Assembly: GCF_021018895.1 (NCBI RefSeq)
Contig: NC_079387.1
Span: 6,048,083-6,112,082, forward strand
DNA length: 64,000 nucleotides
Direction of reading: 5' to 3'
From: Seriola aureovittata
Lineage: Eukaryota > Chordata > Actinopteri > Carangiformes > Carangidae
In this document: positions 48,712 through 61,095 of the stretch, in pieces
How the letters are laid out: every line of letters starts with the position of its first letter
Numbering within the stretch: position 1 is the stretch's first letter
The notes under the pieces: model-generated
The model's database searches: none
Told to the model about the DNA's origin: nothing
The model's input: the letters and a program-made list of their open reading frames with translations, nothing else
Program-made: the position numbers and the translations under genes

Positions 48712-51700
48712 ATCCCAAAACAGCCTCACCAGAGTTCAGTGAACCTTGGGGATTTGTAAGACCTCTGTATAAGATCCTTGAGGCGACGACAGGCGGGGTG
48801 CCACTTACCTGCTGGAAATCCTGCAAGTATTTTTTCTCCCCTAACCAGAGAAGGAACGCGCCAGGCCTTACTTGAAAGCCTCTCTCTGCAGGGCTGAGAT
48901 TAGAGGACATTCCTCTCTGTTTCCACTCGTGTAGGGAGCACGTAAGTGGTCACCGCAGCCCTGATGTAACACGCGGTCTCCAGTGTCTTTGAAGCGGCTG
49001 GATAAGCCGGCCTTGGACGCTGGCGAGTTCAAAAGGGCCCACAGAGGGATTTTGAAACAGAGGAAGGAATCCGGCTCTTCCTCAGATCATTTCCAGCCTC
49101 ATTTCCCACCGTGTCAGCAAACAGTCTGAGAGGGGTGAGAGAAAAATCCTGGAAGGTTTATAGGCGACTGAATGACTGAGACACGTGGGTCGCTTCGTTC
49201 TGGGAGGGCAGGGTGGACATAAAAGGGAAGGAAAGACAAATCTCTGAACAGTTTCTTCATTTTTACATCTTTGTTTCTGTAAGTCTAAAATTCAGTATCT
49301 CTATGATATCCAACAGAAGTGATGGTCAAAAGTATAAATATAAAACCCAAAGGCTAATCCATCCAGAGGATTTTTGTGACAATTCACTAGAGGAGTCGCT
49401 ATTTTTAGAGGAATCAGCAAAGTGAGTAAGGGACATCGTCTGGGGAACATAAATCCGGCAGGTATTTGTTGAGATATTTCAGTCTGGACCACAGTGGTTC
49501 CCATCCCCTGTCATCACTGCAGAGAGAGCTGACATTCAAAGAACCAGTGGAACCGGAGCAGAGTTCTCGCGGCACCGACACGACCCGGCCCACAGAGGGC
49601 AAATCTGACTCCGACCTCAACGCCAGGGAGCCAAGAAGTCAGCAGCCATGATTCCAGCGCCAAACAGTCTCGCCTGGGTTTTGGACAAGCTTAACAGCCT
49701 TCTGACTCTGGACTGAAAACAGTCTTCAGTTTCGCTTCAAAGTTAGAAAAACACGTTCTGTATGTGCGGCGCATCGCACAAAAAAGGTTAGTGAAATATT
49801 CAAACCCTGGGGAGACCAACGTGCACACGGCTGCCAAAAGGGAAAATTCTACATGTATTGTGGATCATTGTGCATACTGTAATTCAGTCTGACATGTTTG
49901 GTATCGTTGGAAACCTCAGGATCTGGAATTCAAAATGAAGTTCAGTAAGGTTTGAACCAATCTTGGCTTTGCACCATGAAGGATGTTTGAACGAAGGACC
50001 CACAGCCAAGCTGGCAGCTCTTCTCTACTGGAAAGAAAAAGTTACAATAATCATACAAGTGTTATTCTTGGGAAGGTTTAGACACATTAATAATGTGTGA
50101 GCCCTGACTAAAGCCCCGGTTCATACTGGAGACAGGACAGTGATTGTATCTGTGATGAAGAATGGGCTTTGGTATTGTATCAACCACAGAAGCTTCGCCT
50201 ATTATTCAGAGAAGCAGTCTCCTTTTAGATTAAACGAAACGAGATACAGCACTTTCTACAGAACACAAATAGCTTATAGTTGTCATTCAAAAAAAAACAT
50301 TAGCACCCTTGGTAATAAAACAAATTTGAAAAAATACATTTTCTTATTTACCTCTAGCATCAAGTGCAGATAGCTTTGGTGTTATTTGTCCAGGCTTTGG
50401 AGATATCCATCTCTGAGATTCTGGGGATAAATCCACTTCAGTGGGATCATCTCTTTACAGAAACAATGTCCCTGTTTCTCGGGATAATCCATCGATGTAA
50501 CTGCGAAAAAGTTTTTTTATTGGAATTACTTTCTGTCAAACAAATCGTCCCCTTTGAAAACTAGTGACAGCATGAAATATTTCACCGCTGTGAGCGCCAC
50601 GAATGAAACTCTTGAATTATCTGATTATCTGAATCTTAATTAGCCTGATTTACTTTCATCGGATGTACATCATACAACTCACGTGCAAGCTCCATCTGTT
50701 GGAGGCAGGGGTAGATTCACTGTCACCGTTCCCCTATGTGCTTTTCTTTACTTCTGTGTGAAATCAAAGACCCATTGTTTCAAAAAACATACCAGGAACC
50801 TGAAGTGGTAAATGTGTTATTATTGTACACAGTAACAGCAAAATAAGAATAATTTATTTCCTTGTATGAATCAGGCTCTACTAAAATACTTTTCCAGTTC
50901 CATACTGGTACTTAAATGTAGGTACTGTGGAGGAAAACATGACTATGGGGAACATGGGCGTAACAGTAACTGTAAATCACGGGCCGTGCAATAAAGTGTT
51001 ACCCTCTAAACAGCACATGTGCCACACAAGAGCGGAGAGCTTGGCGGGTGGAGCCGCCGGTAGAAACAGGAGGTCGGGGCGGGTGGATGAGTCAAACAGG
51101 AGGCCCCTGTCTGTTCCCTATTTCCAACCATCAGTAAACAGGTTTCTTTTAAAGCTGTTCCTGGGCCTTCGCCAGTTTGTTATTGTAACCATGGCGACGA
51201 AGGTCTCCTAACCTTATGTAAGTGCTTATTTTAACCTCAGAGCTGGGATACACTCTAAACTCTTGAGTGTACAGCTACAGCCCGACCACACTGGTTATGA
51301 AATGAGTGGGAAAATATAATTTCTTGTAATTTGAGCGAAGCGACGCTTTAAACAATAGAGACTCCTCCTCCTTTTCTATTTGTTTCTACTCGGCCAAACA
51401 GAAGGAACAGGAAGCAGAGGCGTTTTAATATCGTATGATCGCTGCTGGTCATCTTGTGGCAGCTTATCAAAACTGTTTGTTGTTGATGAGCGTGTGCTGC
51501 TGACATCCCAACACCAAAAACAGGGCCATGCAGAAGTGAAATGCTTACAATAGGGAAGAAGCTGAGCCTTGGTGTGTGTGTGTGTGGGGGGTGGGGAGTA
51601 GAAGTGAGTGACATTAGGTTCCTGTTGCTGCTTTCACCGGCTGCACTGCTTTGACTATCACGTTGCCTTGAGCTAGCTGCCCTTAAGCAGAAAGCTGCTC

Positions 51701-52139
51701 CAGGTGAGGTCTGATCCCCTCAGTGTTGCTCCGCTGGTCACCACACACGCACACTGACCACCTGCGCCAGTGGAGCTTGTACCGCGCTTTTTATGCATTT
51801 GATGCAGCATACATTTCCTCCTCTCCACAGCCTCTCTGTGTCTCTCTTCACTGGCCTGTCAAACTGCTCGTTGGAGAAAAAGATGGTGGAGCCTGAGCTT
51901 TTTTTTTTTTTTCTTCTTTAAAAAAAGCACAGACAAAAAAGAACCCACAGGTTGTCTGTCCACGTCTAAGTGACAGGTGTCCGAGGGTGAGAGTGTGTGT
52001 ATGTGTGTGTGCGAGTGTGTGTCTGGTCAGACGACAGATCCTGCTAATCCTGTCTGTCCCAGAGGACAGGCAGTGTGACTGGGTAATTGGCCACTGACTG
52101 AGCAAGACCACTCTGGAGGCACTGCTTATTGAACCACTG

Positions 52140-52141
52140 TC

Positions 52142-52175
<34 letters not shown>

Positions 52176-52420
52176 GGTGGAGGCATAACGAGGCTGGAAA
52201 GGAATGGAGGTGAAGATGGAAAGACGGAAAAAGAGGACAAAACTAAGACAAAGACGAGAAGTAACAAGAGCAAAGAGAAGGGATACAGACTGATATAAAT
52301 AAATAAAGAAGGAACAGGAGCGAGTGAGGGCGAGAGGAAATAAAGAGATGGAGACAGTGTGGGAGGGAGAAAGAAAAAAATAAATGAATAGAAGTGAGAG
52401 TGAAGAGAATTTCAGAGTGA
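52140..52420. repeat. polypurine (GA-rich) low-complexity tract
   Basis: The plus strand is overwhelmingly G/A over about 280 bases, starting with (GA)n and GGGA units. The minus-strand open frames here are a by-product. Confidence 0.85.
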
Positions 52421-52795
52421 CCCCGCAGCCACCGTTTCCTCTTCTCTCAGCTGAAATGTGACACTTTCATGATTACACTGGACCCCCTTTTTTTGGGGGG
52501 CCGGCTTAATCTTAAAAGGATGAGCGGGCGAGGGGATAGGGGAGAGTAGGAGGAGGAGGGAGGAAGGGGGGGGGCATAGTAATGGAAGTATAGGTTAATA
52601 CTTCCCTCCTCCAGCTGGCCACCTAACAAATTGCCTTGTAAAAGCAGAAGCGATGGATAAATAAAGAATGAAATAAAAAAAGTATATCCCTCCAGCAAAT
52701 TGGCTGTCATTGGATTATCCCCTATAAAGCAGGATTTGTGTGTGGGTAGACTTTGGGGTGTATGTGTGACCACCTTCTTGCATCACATAGATGTC

Positions 52796-52798
<3 letters not shown>

Positions 52799-52856
<58 letters not shown>

Positions 52857-52872
52857 CATGTGTGTGTGTGTC
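52799..52872. repeat. (TG)n(CG)n microsatellite
   Basis: TG run to 52850, then CGCGCGCA and more TG. Confidence 0.95.
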
Positions 52873-53022
52873 TTAAGAGATGGCTGGTGGTATCAGGCCC
52901 AGGCAGAAAAGGTGGAAGGCGAGAAAGGATTGGATGAGCGATCATTGCTTCATCGGCTCCATTAAACACACCAATGGCCTGTAAATCAGGCTGTCACAGC
53001 AACACCCGACCTACACACACAT

Positions 53023-53024
<2 letters not shown>

Positions 53025-53088
<64 letters not shown>
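53025..53088. repeat. (CA)32 microsatellite
   Basis: One of the longest uninterrupted CA runs in the window. Confidence 0.95.
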
Positions 53089-53090
<2 letters not shown>

Positions 53091-54957
53091 CCACCAGGCC
53101 CAGTGACAGGTAATAATGTTATATAGGTGAGTTGACAAAGTTATATGCTAGAAACTTTAAAAGTACTTATATTGAAAATATATTGAATGTACAGTATATA
53201 ATGTGTAGGAGATGACCTTGGCCAGTGTGGAACTCTTTAATAAAGTTGTACATGTAAGACATACACAACTGAAATAAAAAAACACTGCCCTTTACATTGA
53301 ATTAAATGATAGCATATGCAGTGACAAAGTAGATAAATAAATAAAACACTGGTCAATCACCACGTCAAGCCTGCTCCTTCTTAAGTTTACACATATAATT
53401 AATAACTTACACACGAAGCAGACATGGAGCAACATTAGCATTTAACCAGAGTCATGTTCCTAACCCTGATGACTCTTTTCATCTCTCTATTTGTAGCAAT
53501 TTAGGCAAGGGAAATAACAAATGGCCAAAAAAATGAAAGAAAAGCTCTAATCATAATTAGATAAGGCATATTTGACTGAAGCCAGGTCCTCACAGGTGCA
53601 TCCAGACCTGTCCAACACACCATGCCATGCTACTGCCTGAGGCCCTGGCTGTATAGTTTTACCTGACGGCATGCTCATTAAAGTTAGCCTGCCCTTTGTA
53701 GGCTTTTTGGTACTGCATGTGCCCATCCACTCCACAAACATGCATTTCTTTAGAGGTCAAAGTGTCACTGGAGCTCCAGTGGAGCAGTGAGAGTCTTGCT
53801 TGATTACCTCAGCAGTACCGTGGTAAGACCAGCTGCCCTCCAGGTGATCCCAGATTGACAATGAACACATTGTTGGACTGAATCAGCAGCTTTTTTTTTT
53901 TTTTTTTTTTCTTCCTTGTCAGATATCCTCTCTAACTCCGCGCAGTCACGCCTTAAAAGAGAGCAGAAGTCCAGAAGTCAAAGACCTGTCATGTTTGAGA
54001 AAGTTTAGAGTTGAAAAAGAGGCATAAAAGGTCAGTGAGAACATTAAAAGATAAGAGGAGGATCAAGAGAGAGATGAGTATGGAAGGTCGTCGAGTGGGC
54101 AGAGGAGGAACAGCTTGTCCGAGCCAAAAAAAATCAATAGGTGCTTGAGAGTCAACAGCGTGTGGGTGGTCAATGGTATGATTCACGCTCATTAGCACAG
54201 CATTTGACTTGAGCGTTTGACCTCATACCCGACCGTCCCACTCTCACAGTTTTTAGCCCTGTGAGCTATGCAGAAATTGTTGAGTTGAGCGAACTCGTCT
54301 GTTAATTAAGGCATTTTTTTTTTTGACACAATTGACTGCAGTACAGACTTCAAAGAAAACACACAAAAAAACCAACACTATTGTCATTACATTACAGTGA
54401 ATAAAACTAAATTGAAGCTCGGTCATTACTCGGGTTTATTAAGCGCCGCTTCAGGGAGGACATTTGCTTTGTTTTTCTGTCACACCTCTTCGATATCCCT
54501 CTGAAAAACACCAATATATTCAGTATATATATATATATATTCAGTCAGTTTTTTTTTTTTACCCTTACTTACAGTCTTTTAAAATGAAATTAAAAATGAC
54601 TGATAGCAACCAATCAATGGTGGTAATTTCAGCAAATGATGCAGCACTGCTTCAGACTGCAGTCAAGTATTGATTCAGCTGCAGCCTGCAGTAAGCCATT
54701 TATCTTCCATTTAAAACAATCTCTTGTAATTACCTTAAACTGCTTTTTTTTTTTTGTATCATGGAAGGCAAAATTAACCGGAGCTACTATGTGCAACAAA
54801 TTACATGTCATTAAAATAAAATAAAATAATGTATGCACTCATCTCGAGCTCCTGGAGGTTTTGAATAAAACGCAATAATGTACGCGCTCATTTGGAATTC
54901 CCTGCGGTTCTTCTTGATCACAGCAAGATCAAGTCTTACACTTGGACTGTAATGTGT

Positions 54958-55030
54958 CTTGTTCAAGCCCTGCACTCACCTCAGCAGGGATTTGTTCTGA
55001 TGAAGTGCCCTTGAGCAAGACGCCAAATAC
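54958..55030 (+). mobile_element. SINE-tail-like fragment
   Basis: GATGAAGTGCCCTTGAGCAA followed by GACGCCAAATACC resembles a common fish SINE/tRNA-related tail. A weaker relative (CTGCTGAAGTGCCCTTCAGC) lies near 34411-34430. Confidence 0.4.
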
Positions 55031-55240
55031 CATATCGAGTAATGTCTTGTGCATTCAACTTTGTACCTGGAATTCAGTTTCAAGGCTTAAAAGTGTGAAC
55101 ATTATGTTTCTGCCTGTAAATGATATTTTACTTGTTTGTTCGCTCAGTTCTCTGTTGTCAAGCCTTTTACATAAGTCATGAGGGACTGTTTTTTATTTTG
55201 TATCCATGCCAGCAACATGGCTAACCCTAACCAGCCCACC

Positions 55241-55335
55241 AGTTTATTGGTCCGGACTGAAGTGTCTCAACATTTGTTGGATGGTTTGCCATGACATTTG
55301 GTAAATGCAGAGGATGAACCTCTGTTAAGTTTAAT
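55241..55335 (+). mobile_element. degenerate interspersed repeat (percomorph-type)
   Basis: CGGACTGAAGTGTCTCAAC, TGTTGGATGGTTTGCCATGA, CATTTGGTAAATGCAG and AGGATGAACC match the order of a high-copy fish repeat (consensus wording roughly: tattggatggattgccatga, then aatttggt). It is an old copy with many changes. Confidence 0.55.
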
Positions 55336-56289
55336 GGAACTGAATGGACAGTGGAAAATTTATAGAGCCTGTGAGCACAAACCTGAGAAACAAACTTGCC
55401 TCAAACAGAACTAAAAAGTATGAAACTCTATTTTCAATCCGTGACCATTATGGGAAGTCAATCCATAACTGTTCTGAATATAATCAATATCATGTAATAT
55501 ATAAGGACAGTGGTAAAAAAATTTCATTGTCAAACAAAGGTCTGCACTTCCTGGTTTGATCCCTTGATGCCATCAGAAACTGCAGCCTGGTTGCACGGCG
55601 TCTGCCTCTCAGATAAACTCAATTCAAAACCAATTTAGCTCAAGTCACTTCAAAATGTTGCTCCGTAACAAGGCCACTCGGTTCGCTTTGAAGACAGATG
55701 TGCAGTAAAAACCTATAATCAAAGTGTATGTCAAATCACCACAACATAAAACGGCTGGGGGATAATTGCAAAAACAAGTCGCATCGTGTCGATACAAAAG
55801 TTCTTACATAAGCATAAGAAATCACTTTTTTATTTATTTTCCTGCAGTAATGAGTCCCCTGCTGTTTCAGGAAGCAGTTCAAACCACTCACAGCGGTTGA
55901 CCTGTGCAGATGAGAGAGCCATCAGCTTCTTCTTCAAAGTTAGATAGTCAGTATTTCAGTTAGTCGCTCCTGTCTCACAGCAGTAACGTCACTGTTGCTG
56001 CTGTTGCTGCTGTTGTTGCAGCCGAATATCGACCCAGCTGTCTGACAGCTCCGGCCTGACGTGAATTACGCTTTTGCTTTGATAAGGAAATCACAGACTC
56101 TGTGATGACCACCAAGAACGCTCCCAGGCCTGTGAGAGGTAGCGGGTGAGATCTTTTGACAAGGTTAACAGATGATCAGTAAAGAGTGGCTCCCCGTGGC
56201 CGTCATGTGGCCCCCGCTCCTTCCTTCCTTCCTTCCACCTCGGCATCAATCAATACCTGTTAACAAAAGCTCTGCAGGGCTCCTCTCCA

Positions 56290-56600
56290 CTCTCTGCACT
56301 CTTATTCATATTTCAGGATGTTATTAGAGCGCACAGCGAAATGTCAAGATCTTTACAAGGTAAATATCTCTCAGAATGTCACAGGGAGAGTCGAGGGGGG
56401 TGAAACTACTTTTCTTCCCTGCTCTGTTTTTCGCTGTCAGAGCTTCGAGCTGCCGACATTAGGGCAAGAGTGATTTCTCTGCCGGCAGCGATTTCATAAA
56501 GTCGTTTGTTTCTGCCGCGTTGTCAATGATCATATTGGCGTGGGTGTTTGCATTTTAATGGCCGGGCTGCAGAGGCTGCAGAGGGGAAGCTGCTACGAGG
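56290..56600. promoter_or_regulatory. CNE-like block W
   Basis: Unique, CpG-containing sequence with CTTATTCATATTTCAGG, GTTATTAGAGCGC, GCGATTTCATAAAGTCG, GTCAATGATCATATTGGC and GCATTTTAATGGCC. Confidence 0.4.
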
Positions 56601-57729
56601 AACATCAGGGCGGACCTGGTCAGACAGCAGGGGAAGGGACTTTTGCACGTGTTCACGACGGTGGCCTGCGCACGCCTCTGTCATTGCAGAGCCTTTGTTG
56701 TGCAGCAGAAATGAACCAACGATCTGATGAAGCGACGAGTTCTGTTTTTCTTCTGTCCACGCACTGCCTCACGCAAGTCTTTCTCATCTTTTAAATCAAG
56801 CGGAAAGACAGTCGTGACTGGAAATATGTTGATCCGTTCAAAGGACGGTGGATAAAAAGTGGACGGCCTGCAGGTAGGAAGCAGACATAACAGGTTCAAA
56901 GGATAGAGCTCATTTCAAGTCATGCAAGGTGGGCTCAGCTGCACGAGAGGCCTGTTGATCGGAGAATGAGAATCGGACTTTGGTGAGATCTGCATCTCTT
57001 CTCTTCTCTTCTCCTCTCTTCTCTCTGTTTCATGCATCAGCAGTGACAATAACAACCGCCTCACCCAGGACATGAAATGTGTATTTCTACCAGGGATCAT
57101 GTCTATTTTTGAGTTGTTTCCTTACTGAACATCTGTGTGACGCTCCCGAGCGACAGCTTCGCCTGCCTGATCAACGAAGCAGAAAGACAGGGAGGAGAAA
57201 GGAGAGGGAGAGGGAGAGGGAGAGAGCGAGAGAGAAATGGCGGCGTTTCAGGTGATGACAACATCTTTGTCAACCTCTGGGATTGTGGGTAATGAGGCTC
57301 TTGTGGGAAAGCCAGCTTGGTGATGTCACGGTGCCAAGATGAACAAGCACAATCAAAGATTCATTTGACAGGAAGCAAGGAGGAGCGTGGTTGTTGCATC
57401 TCCGAAAGATCTCTCCTTCCTGTCTTCTTCGTTGGTGACAATGAGAGTGGCGACAGCTCCTGACTGACCTCATTCATCGACGCCTCTGTGAGAAAGATGT
57501 CTGTTCTCCGTGTCTTGACAACCTCCCGTCTTCTCTTCACATATACCAGCTGCTTTCCCGACCGCAGTTTTTCACTTTTTGCCACACACACGGCCCATCT
57601 GGGTAATTACGAGGTACAGCTGACGAAGCTACCTCTCCTTTTTTATTTACCACTCAGCTTGTTGACAGCACAGACAAGTTCTGTGTGTGCATCCACCGTA
57701 CACTCACCAGCTTTTAGCAGCTAAACTCT

Positions 57730-57990
57730 CCCTGATTAATAGTTTCCATGCAAACTGCAATCTTATATTGTAGCTGCTCTCGTTTCAATTAAATCACCTG
57801 GCCAGTCAAAGGATGCAATTGTCCATGATAATTGCAAGAACCTTGCGAGAAATTGCCAAAGCGAAAGCTCACAATTATTCTGTCCATTTAACATCTTACC
57901 TCAGATCCTAAATTGATCCCTTTGGCGTCTTCAGGCCTTCATTTGCAACGCTGTTGTGGTTGAAATAAACCATGTCATTTTGCCTCCTCT
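57730..57990. promoter_or_regulatory. CNE-like block X with phased TTGC words
   Basis: Unique sequence with CTGATTAATAG, GTTTCAATTAAATC, GGATGCAATTGTCC, then TTGCAAGAA (57832), TTGCGAGAA (57843) and TTGCCAAAG (57853) at 10-11 bp spacing, and CACAATTATTC. Confidence 0.45.
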
Positions 57991-58700
57991 GGCTCTGTGC
58001 TGAAGTGGACTGAGCAGGGATAAGAAAGAGCCAAGCTTCAAGAACCAGAACAACACACCTCGTTGTACCTGCCACCCTGTACTTACCAGGTTGCACTTGT
58101 GGTTTGCTCTTATCTAAGCTGCTGAAGCCTCAAGCAGGTGCTGTGTGGTGAACTTTTGGTCCCACAGTGCCACCTATTGACGAAAACTAATTCAAGAATT
58201 TACAGTAACATATGCAAAGGGTTATTTTAGCCCAGAATTGCCCTTTTCAAGCTTCTGATGGCCGAATTAATCAGGTAAATATTTTATTTTCTTGTGCTAT
58301 TTCCTGTCTACAAGAAATAAAGAGGATTAAACCGCAGAACGATGAAAAACAAGATATTCAATTTCACCGAAACCTCTCTCCATTTGCTGTGAAATGGCAG
58401 AAATAAGTTATTCAGCCCATTTTGCCCAGAAAACTAGTTGATTTGTCTGTGATGAAAATGTCCAAATGTTGCTGAGGTCACCAGAGGGGGACTTCAGCGG
58501 GGAAAAGTGACTCTGATCGGACTGAAGCAGAACAAAACTATCAAATCTTTCATCATTTCCCACTCTCTCTATAACCTTATTGTGCTGGTGGAGCTGAGGT
58601 CTAGACATTGTGGAAAAGGCAACAGCCATCCATCATGTCTGATTATGCCGTTTAGATGTAATTGCAAACCCTTAAGGATTGCTCTTCCATCCTCATCCCT

Positions 58701-58754
58701 GCACACACACACACACAAATGCATGCGGACACACACGCATCCCCATTGCTGGCA

Positions 58755-58797
<43 letters not shown>
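58701..58797. repeat. (CA)n microsatellites
   Basis: A short CA run at about 58701-58718 and a long one at 58757-58797. Confidence 0.95.
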
Positions 58798-58799
<2 letters not shown>

Positions 58800-59013
58800 G
58801 CAGGGGAGAGAAAGGGTAGAATATCACTGTTGGTTCTGCAGACAGAGAGCCAGAGAGAGGGAGAGCAGGCAGCCACCTCCATACACATTTCACAGACAAT
58901 CAAATTAGAGCTGGCGTTCGATACATCACTGACAAATTGTTTATTAAACAAAAGGCTTGAATTGCAGCATAACTGAGAAAGATTCGGGAGAGAGAGAGAG
59001 AATAGACTTTTAT

Positions 59014-59039
59014 GTGTGTGTGTGTGTGTGTGTGTGTGT
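59014..59039. repeat. (TG)13 microsatellite
   Basis: TG run following a (GA)n at 58988-59001. Confidence 0.95.
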
Positions 59040-59184
59040 CTGCAACATATTATATGCCCACATAAGGAAGACAGGTTTTCACGTCACCCTCATTCGCACA
59101 AACACACCATTTATGTCCTTTTCTACAATGGGAGCCTCATCGTTTAAAACACACTGTGAGGATATAAACTCTGGAATAAAACAG

Positions 59185-59300
59185 TGTCAGTGAGGTCACG
59201 AGTGGAGCATGGAAGTAACACCATTTGATTCCCAGTGGGGCCACCCACGTTCATGTGGCACTGTGAAGCACTTTGGTTAAAAGCATCCACCATATGGTAT
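59185..59300 (+). mobile_element. SINE-tail-like fragment
   Basis: CACTTTGGTTAAAAGCATCC then ACCATATGGTATG resembles the widespread fish ending 'ctttggataaaagcgtct', preceded by a TTTGATTCCCAGTGGGG piece like a tRNA B-box-derived segment. Confidence 0.4.
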
Positions 59301-59868
59301 GTTAATGTGCTCAGATCATTTGTTTCCTGTCATCTCCCCCATTGGAAAGAGAGGAACCCAAAGGTCATATGGAAGAAGCATAATTAATAAACAGGCAATC
59401 TGAGGTGAGTGGGAAACTCCATCCGGAAGAAGTTGACATGTGCAAAGATGCTGCACATTATGCAAATGTATAACACTTCAGATTCCCCTCTGAAAAGGCT
59501 TTAGAATGGAATGGATGTCAAACTGGATATTTTAAAGGAAATCTGACTAGGTTCACTCCTTCATTAAGTATAGTCAGATTCACTGGTTTGCAAAAAAGCA
59601 TTAAACATCAAAAACATGTTGAATTTCAAAAGTGTGTAAAAACACCCATAGAAACCTGGATTATACTGCGTGGAAATCCATGTGAAAATCTATGATGTTA
59701 TGATTCTAATGTTCAGCATGCTAAACGCTGATAGTTTTCTACAGCTACATAACTAGTACTGTGATGTGCAGTCACCTCCTCATAGCTCCAAAGCTCCACT
59801 TCCACGCAGAAGAAAAGAAGATAGAAATAGAAGAAAAACAGGAGTCAACACTAGTGATGTTTTGCAAC

Positions 59869-60003
59869 GCTGGAGATAGCTCTTGGCGATTAAAGGAATG
59901 AACTTTGATATTCACTGTTTCTTCTAGACTAGTAAGTAAACAGCTATTAATGCTACTTTCAGCTATGTAGCAATAGCAAAACTTACAAATAGCTCCTTTA
60001 AAG
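59869..60003 (+). repeat. interspersed repeat copy 2
   Basis: Partner of 44612-44720 in the same orientation. The 26-bp 3' end (59976-60001) has 25 of 26 bases identical. The middle has diverged by small insertions. Confidence 0.7.
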
Positions 60004-60959
60004 TGTTCATGTTGTGGTCAGGAGTCAGGTGTATCATCCTGAATGCTGAATATTAAAGATCCACCTTTTTTAAAGGCACATAAAAAATAAAAAATAAATT
60101 CTCCCTCTTTGAAAAATCCAGAGTCTATGAATATGTAAAAGTTTCCCTACTGGACACAAGACATCTCCTATCTTTCTGAAAGGTCAGTTCCTCCTGTATG
60201 TGCACGGGAGGTTCCAGGTTTCTACAACGCACTTGTGTTAGCTGCGTATCGGACCACGACTGGCCTCCAGATAAACTGTGATGTCACAAAATCCTGCTCA
60301 ATGTTTACGCATGTCAAACTGAGATTTAAGGTGAGCACAGAGAAACTCAGCAGATGACTGTGAAAACAGCCTCCTAGCGTCAAACTCTGCACAAATGTAA
60401 TTATGCACAGTGAAGCTAGAAGTAACAATAATCATAACACGTTTCTGAGTGGGGGGGGGGCTTTAAAGACGATGTAAAGACACACTCTTTGTATTCTGAT
60501 TTTGCACCATGGCTACAAAATTACACCTTTACACCTTGCTCCTCCACATTCCTCTACACCACACACTTACACACATGCACAGAGACACATACCGATACTA
60601 AATGTCTATATTTAGTTCTGCCACTAAGATAAACCATTAAAATATTTTGGTGCACCTATGTCTCTTTTAATTTGTCACCTCACCACACAAGGTTTAACTT
60701 AATTGTGATATTCTGGTCATGTGATAAAAGATGGTCAGATTTAAACTCTTTACTGTTACGATTCATCATCTAAGTGCTTCCTAATTGCACAATTAAACTA
60801 AATTTAAGAAGGTACACAACCAATAAACTAAATATCATCAGCTCTACTACAGGAGAGAGATCAGATCAGATAGCAGGGAAAATGAAAAGTAAATCCCTTG
60901 AGAGAAACTTTGGAGCCCAGGATGTAGGGCGGAGTAGGAGGCTAAAGGTCAGCTCCTGA

Positions 60960-61095
60960 TTCTCCTGCCGCTGCATTGTCCCTCTATGACACCTGTCAAT
61001 CAACCGGTGCTGAAGACCTTTATACCGTGACAAAGGCCACTCGCAGGCTATTGAGCGAGACAACGATCCCTTCATGAGAAATGTCATGGATGTAG
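60960..61095. promoter_or_regulatory. CNE-like block Y
   Basis: Unique sequence with GACACCTGTCAATCAACCGG (TGTCAATCA, a PBX/MEIS-like word), CCTTTATACCGTGACAAAGG and CGACAACGATCCCTTCATG. Confidence 0.35.

Larger units (their letters stand above)
45681..52139. other. upstream intergenic region, middle part
   Basis: No gene was recognised. It includes CNE-like blocks (45690-45785, 45960-46130, 48115-48240), a short CAG repeat (46866-46886) and a (CA)n tract (48672-48707). The open frame at about 49466-49651 has a plausible acceptor at its left edge but no known similarity. Positions 47000-48100 and 49750-51000 look like ordinary AT-rich non-coding sequence. Confidence 0.55.
52421..56285. other. 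upstream intergenic region, microsatellite and old-repeat rich part
   Basis: It contains two long dinucleotide arrays (52799-52872, 53025-53088), a T20 run (53891-53910) and degenerate interspersed repeat pieces (54958-55030, 55241-55335). Elsewhere the sequence is AT-rich with no exon or motif cluster that I can support. Confidence 0.55.

Noticed and set aside
49466..49651. Plus-strand open frame with acceptor-like TCATCACTGCAG at its left part
   Set aside because: The charged peptide has no known match, no clear donor follows, and it ends at a stop within 190 nt. A chance frame is more likely.
51848..52273. 141-codon minus-strand open frame
   Set aside because: Leu/Ser/Pro-rich translation of a polypurine tract and microsatellites, with no splice signals or similarity.
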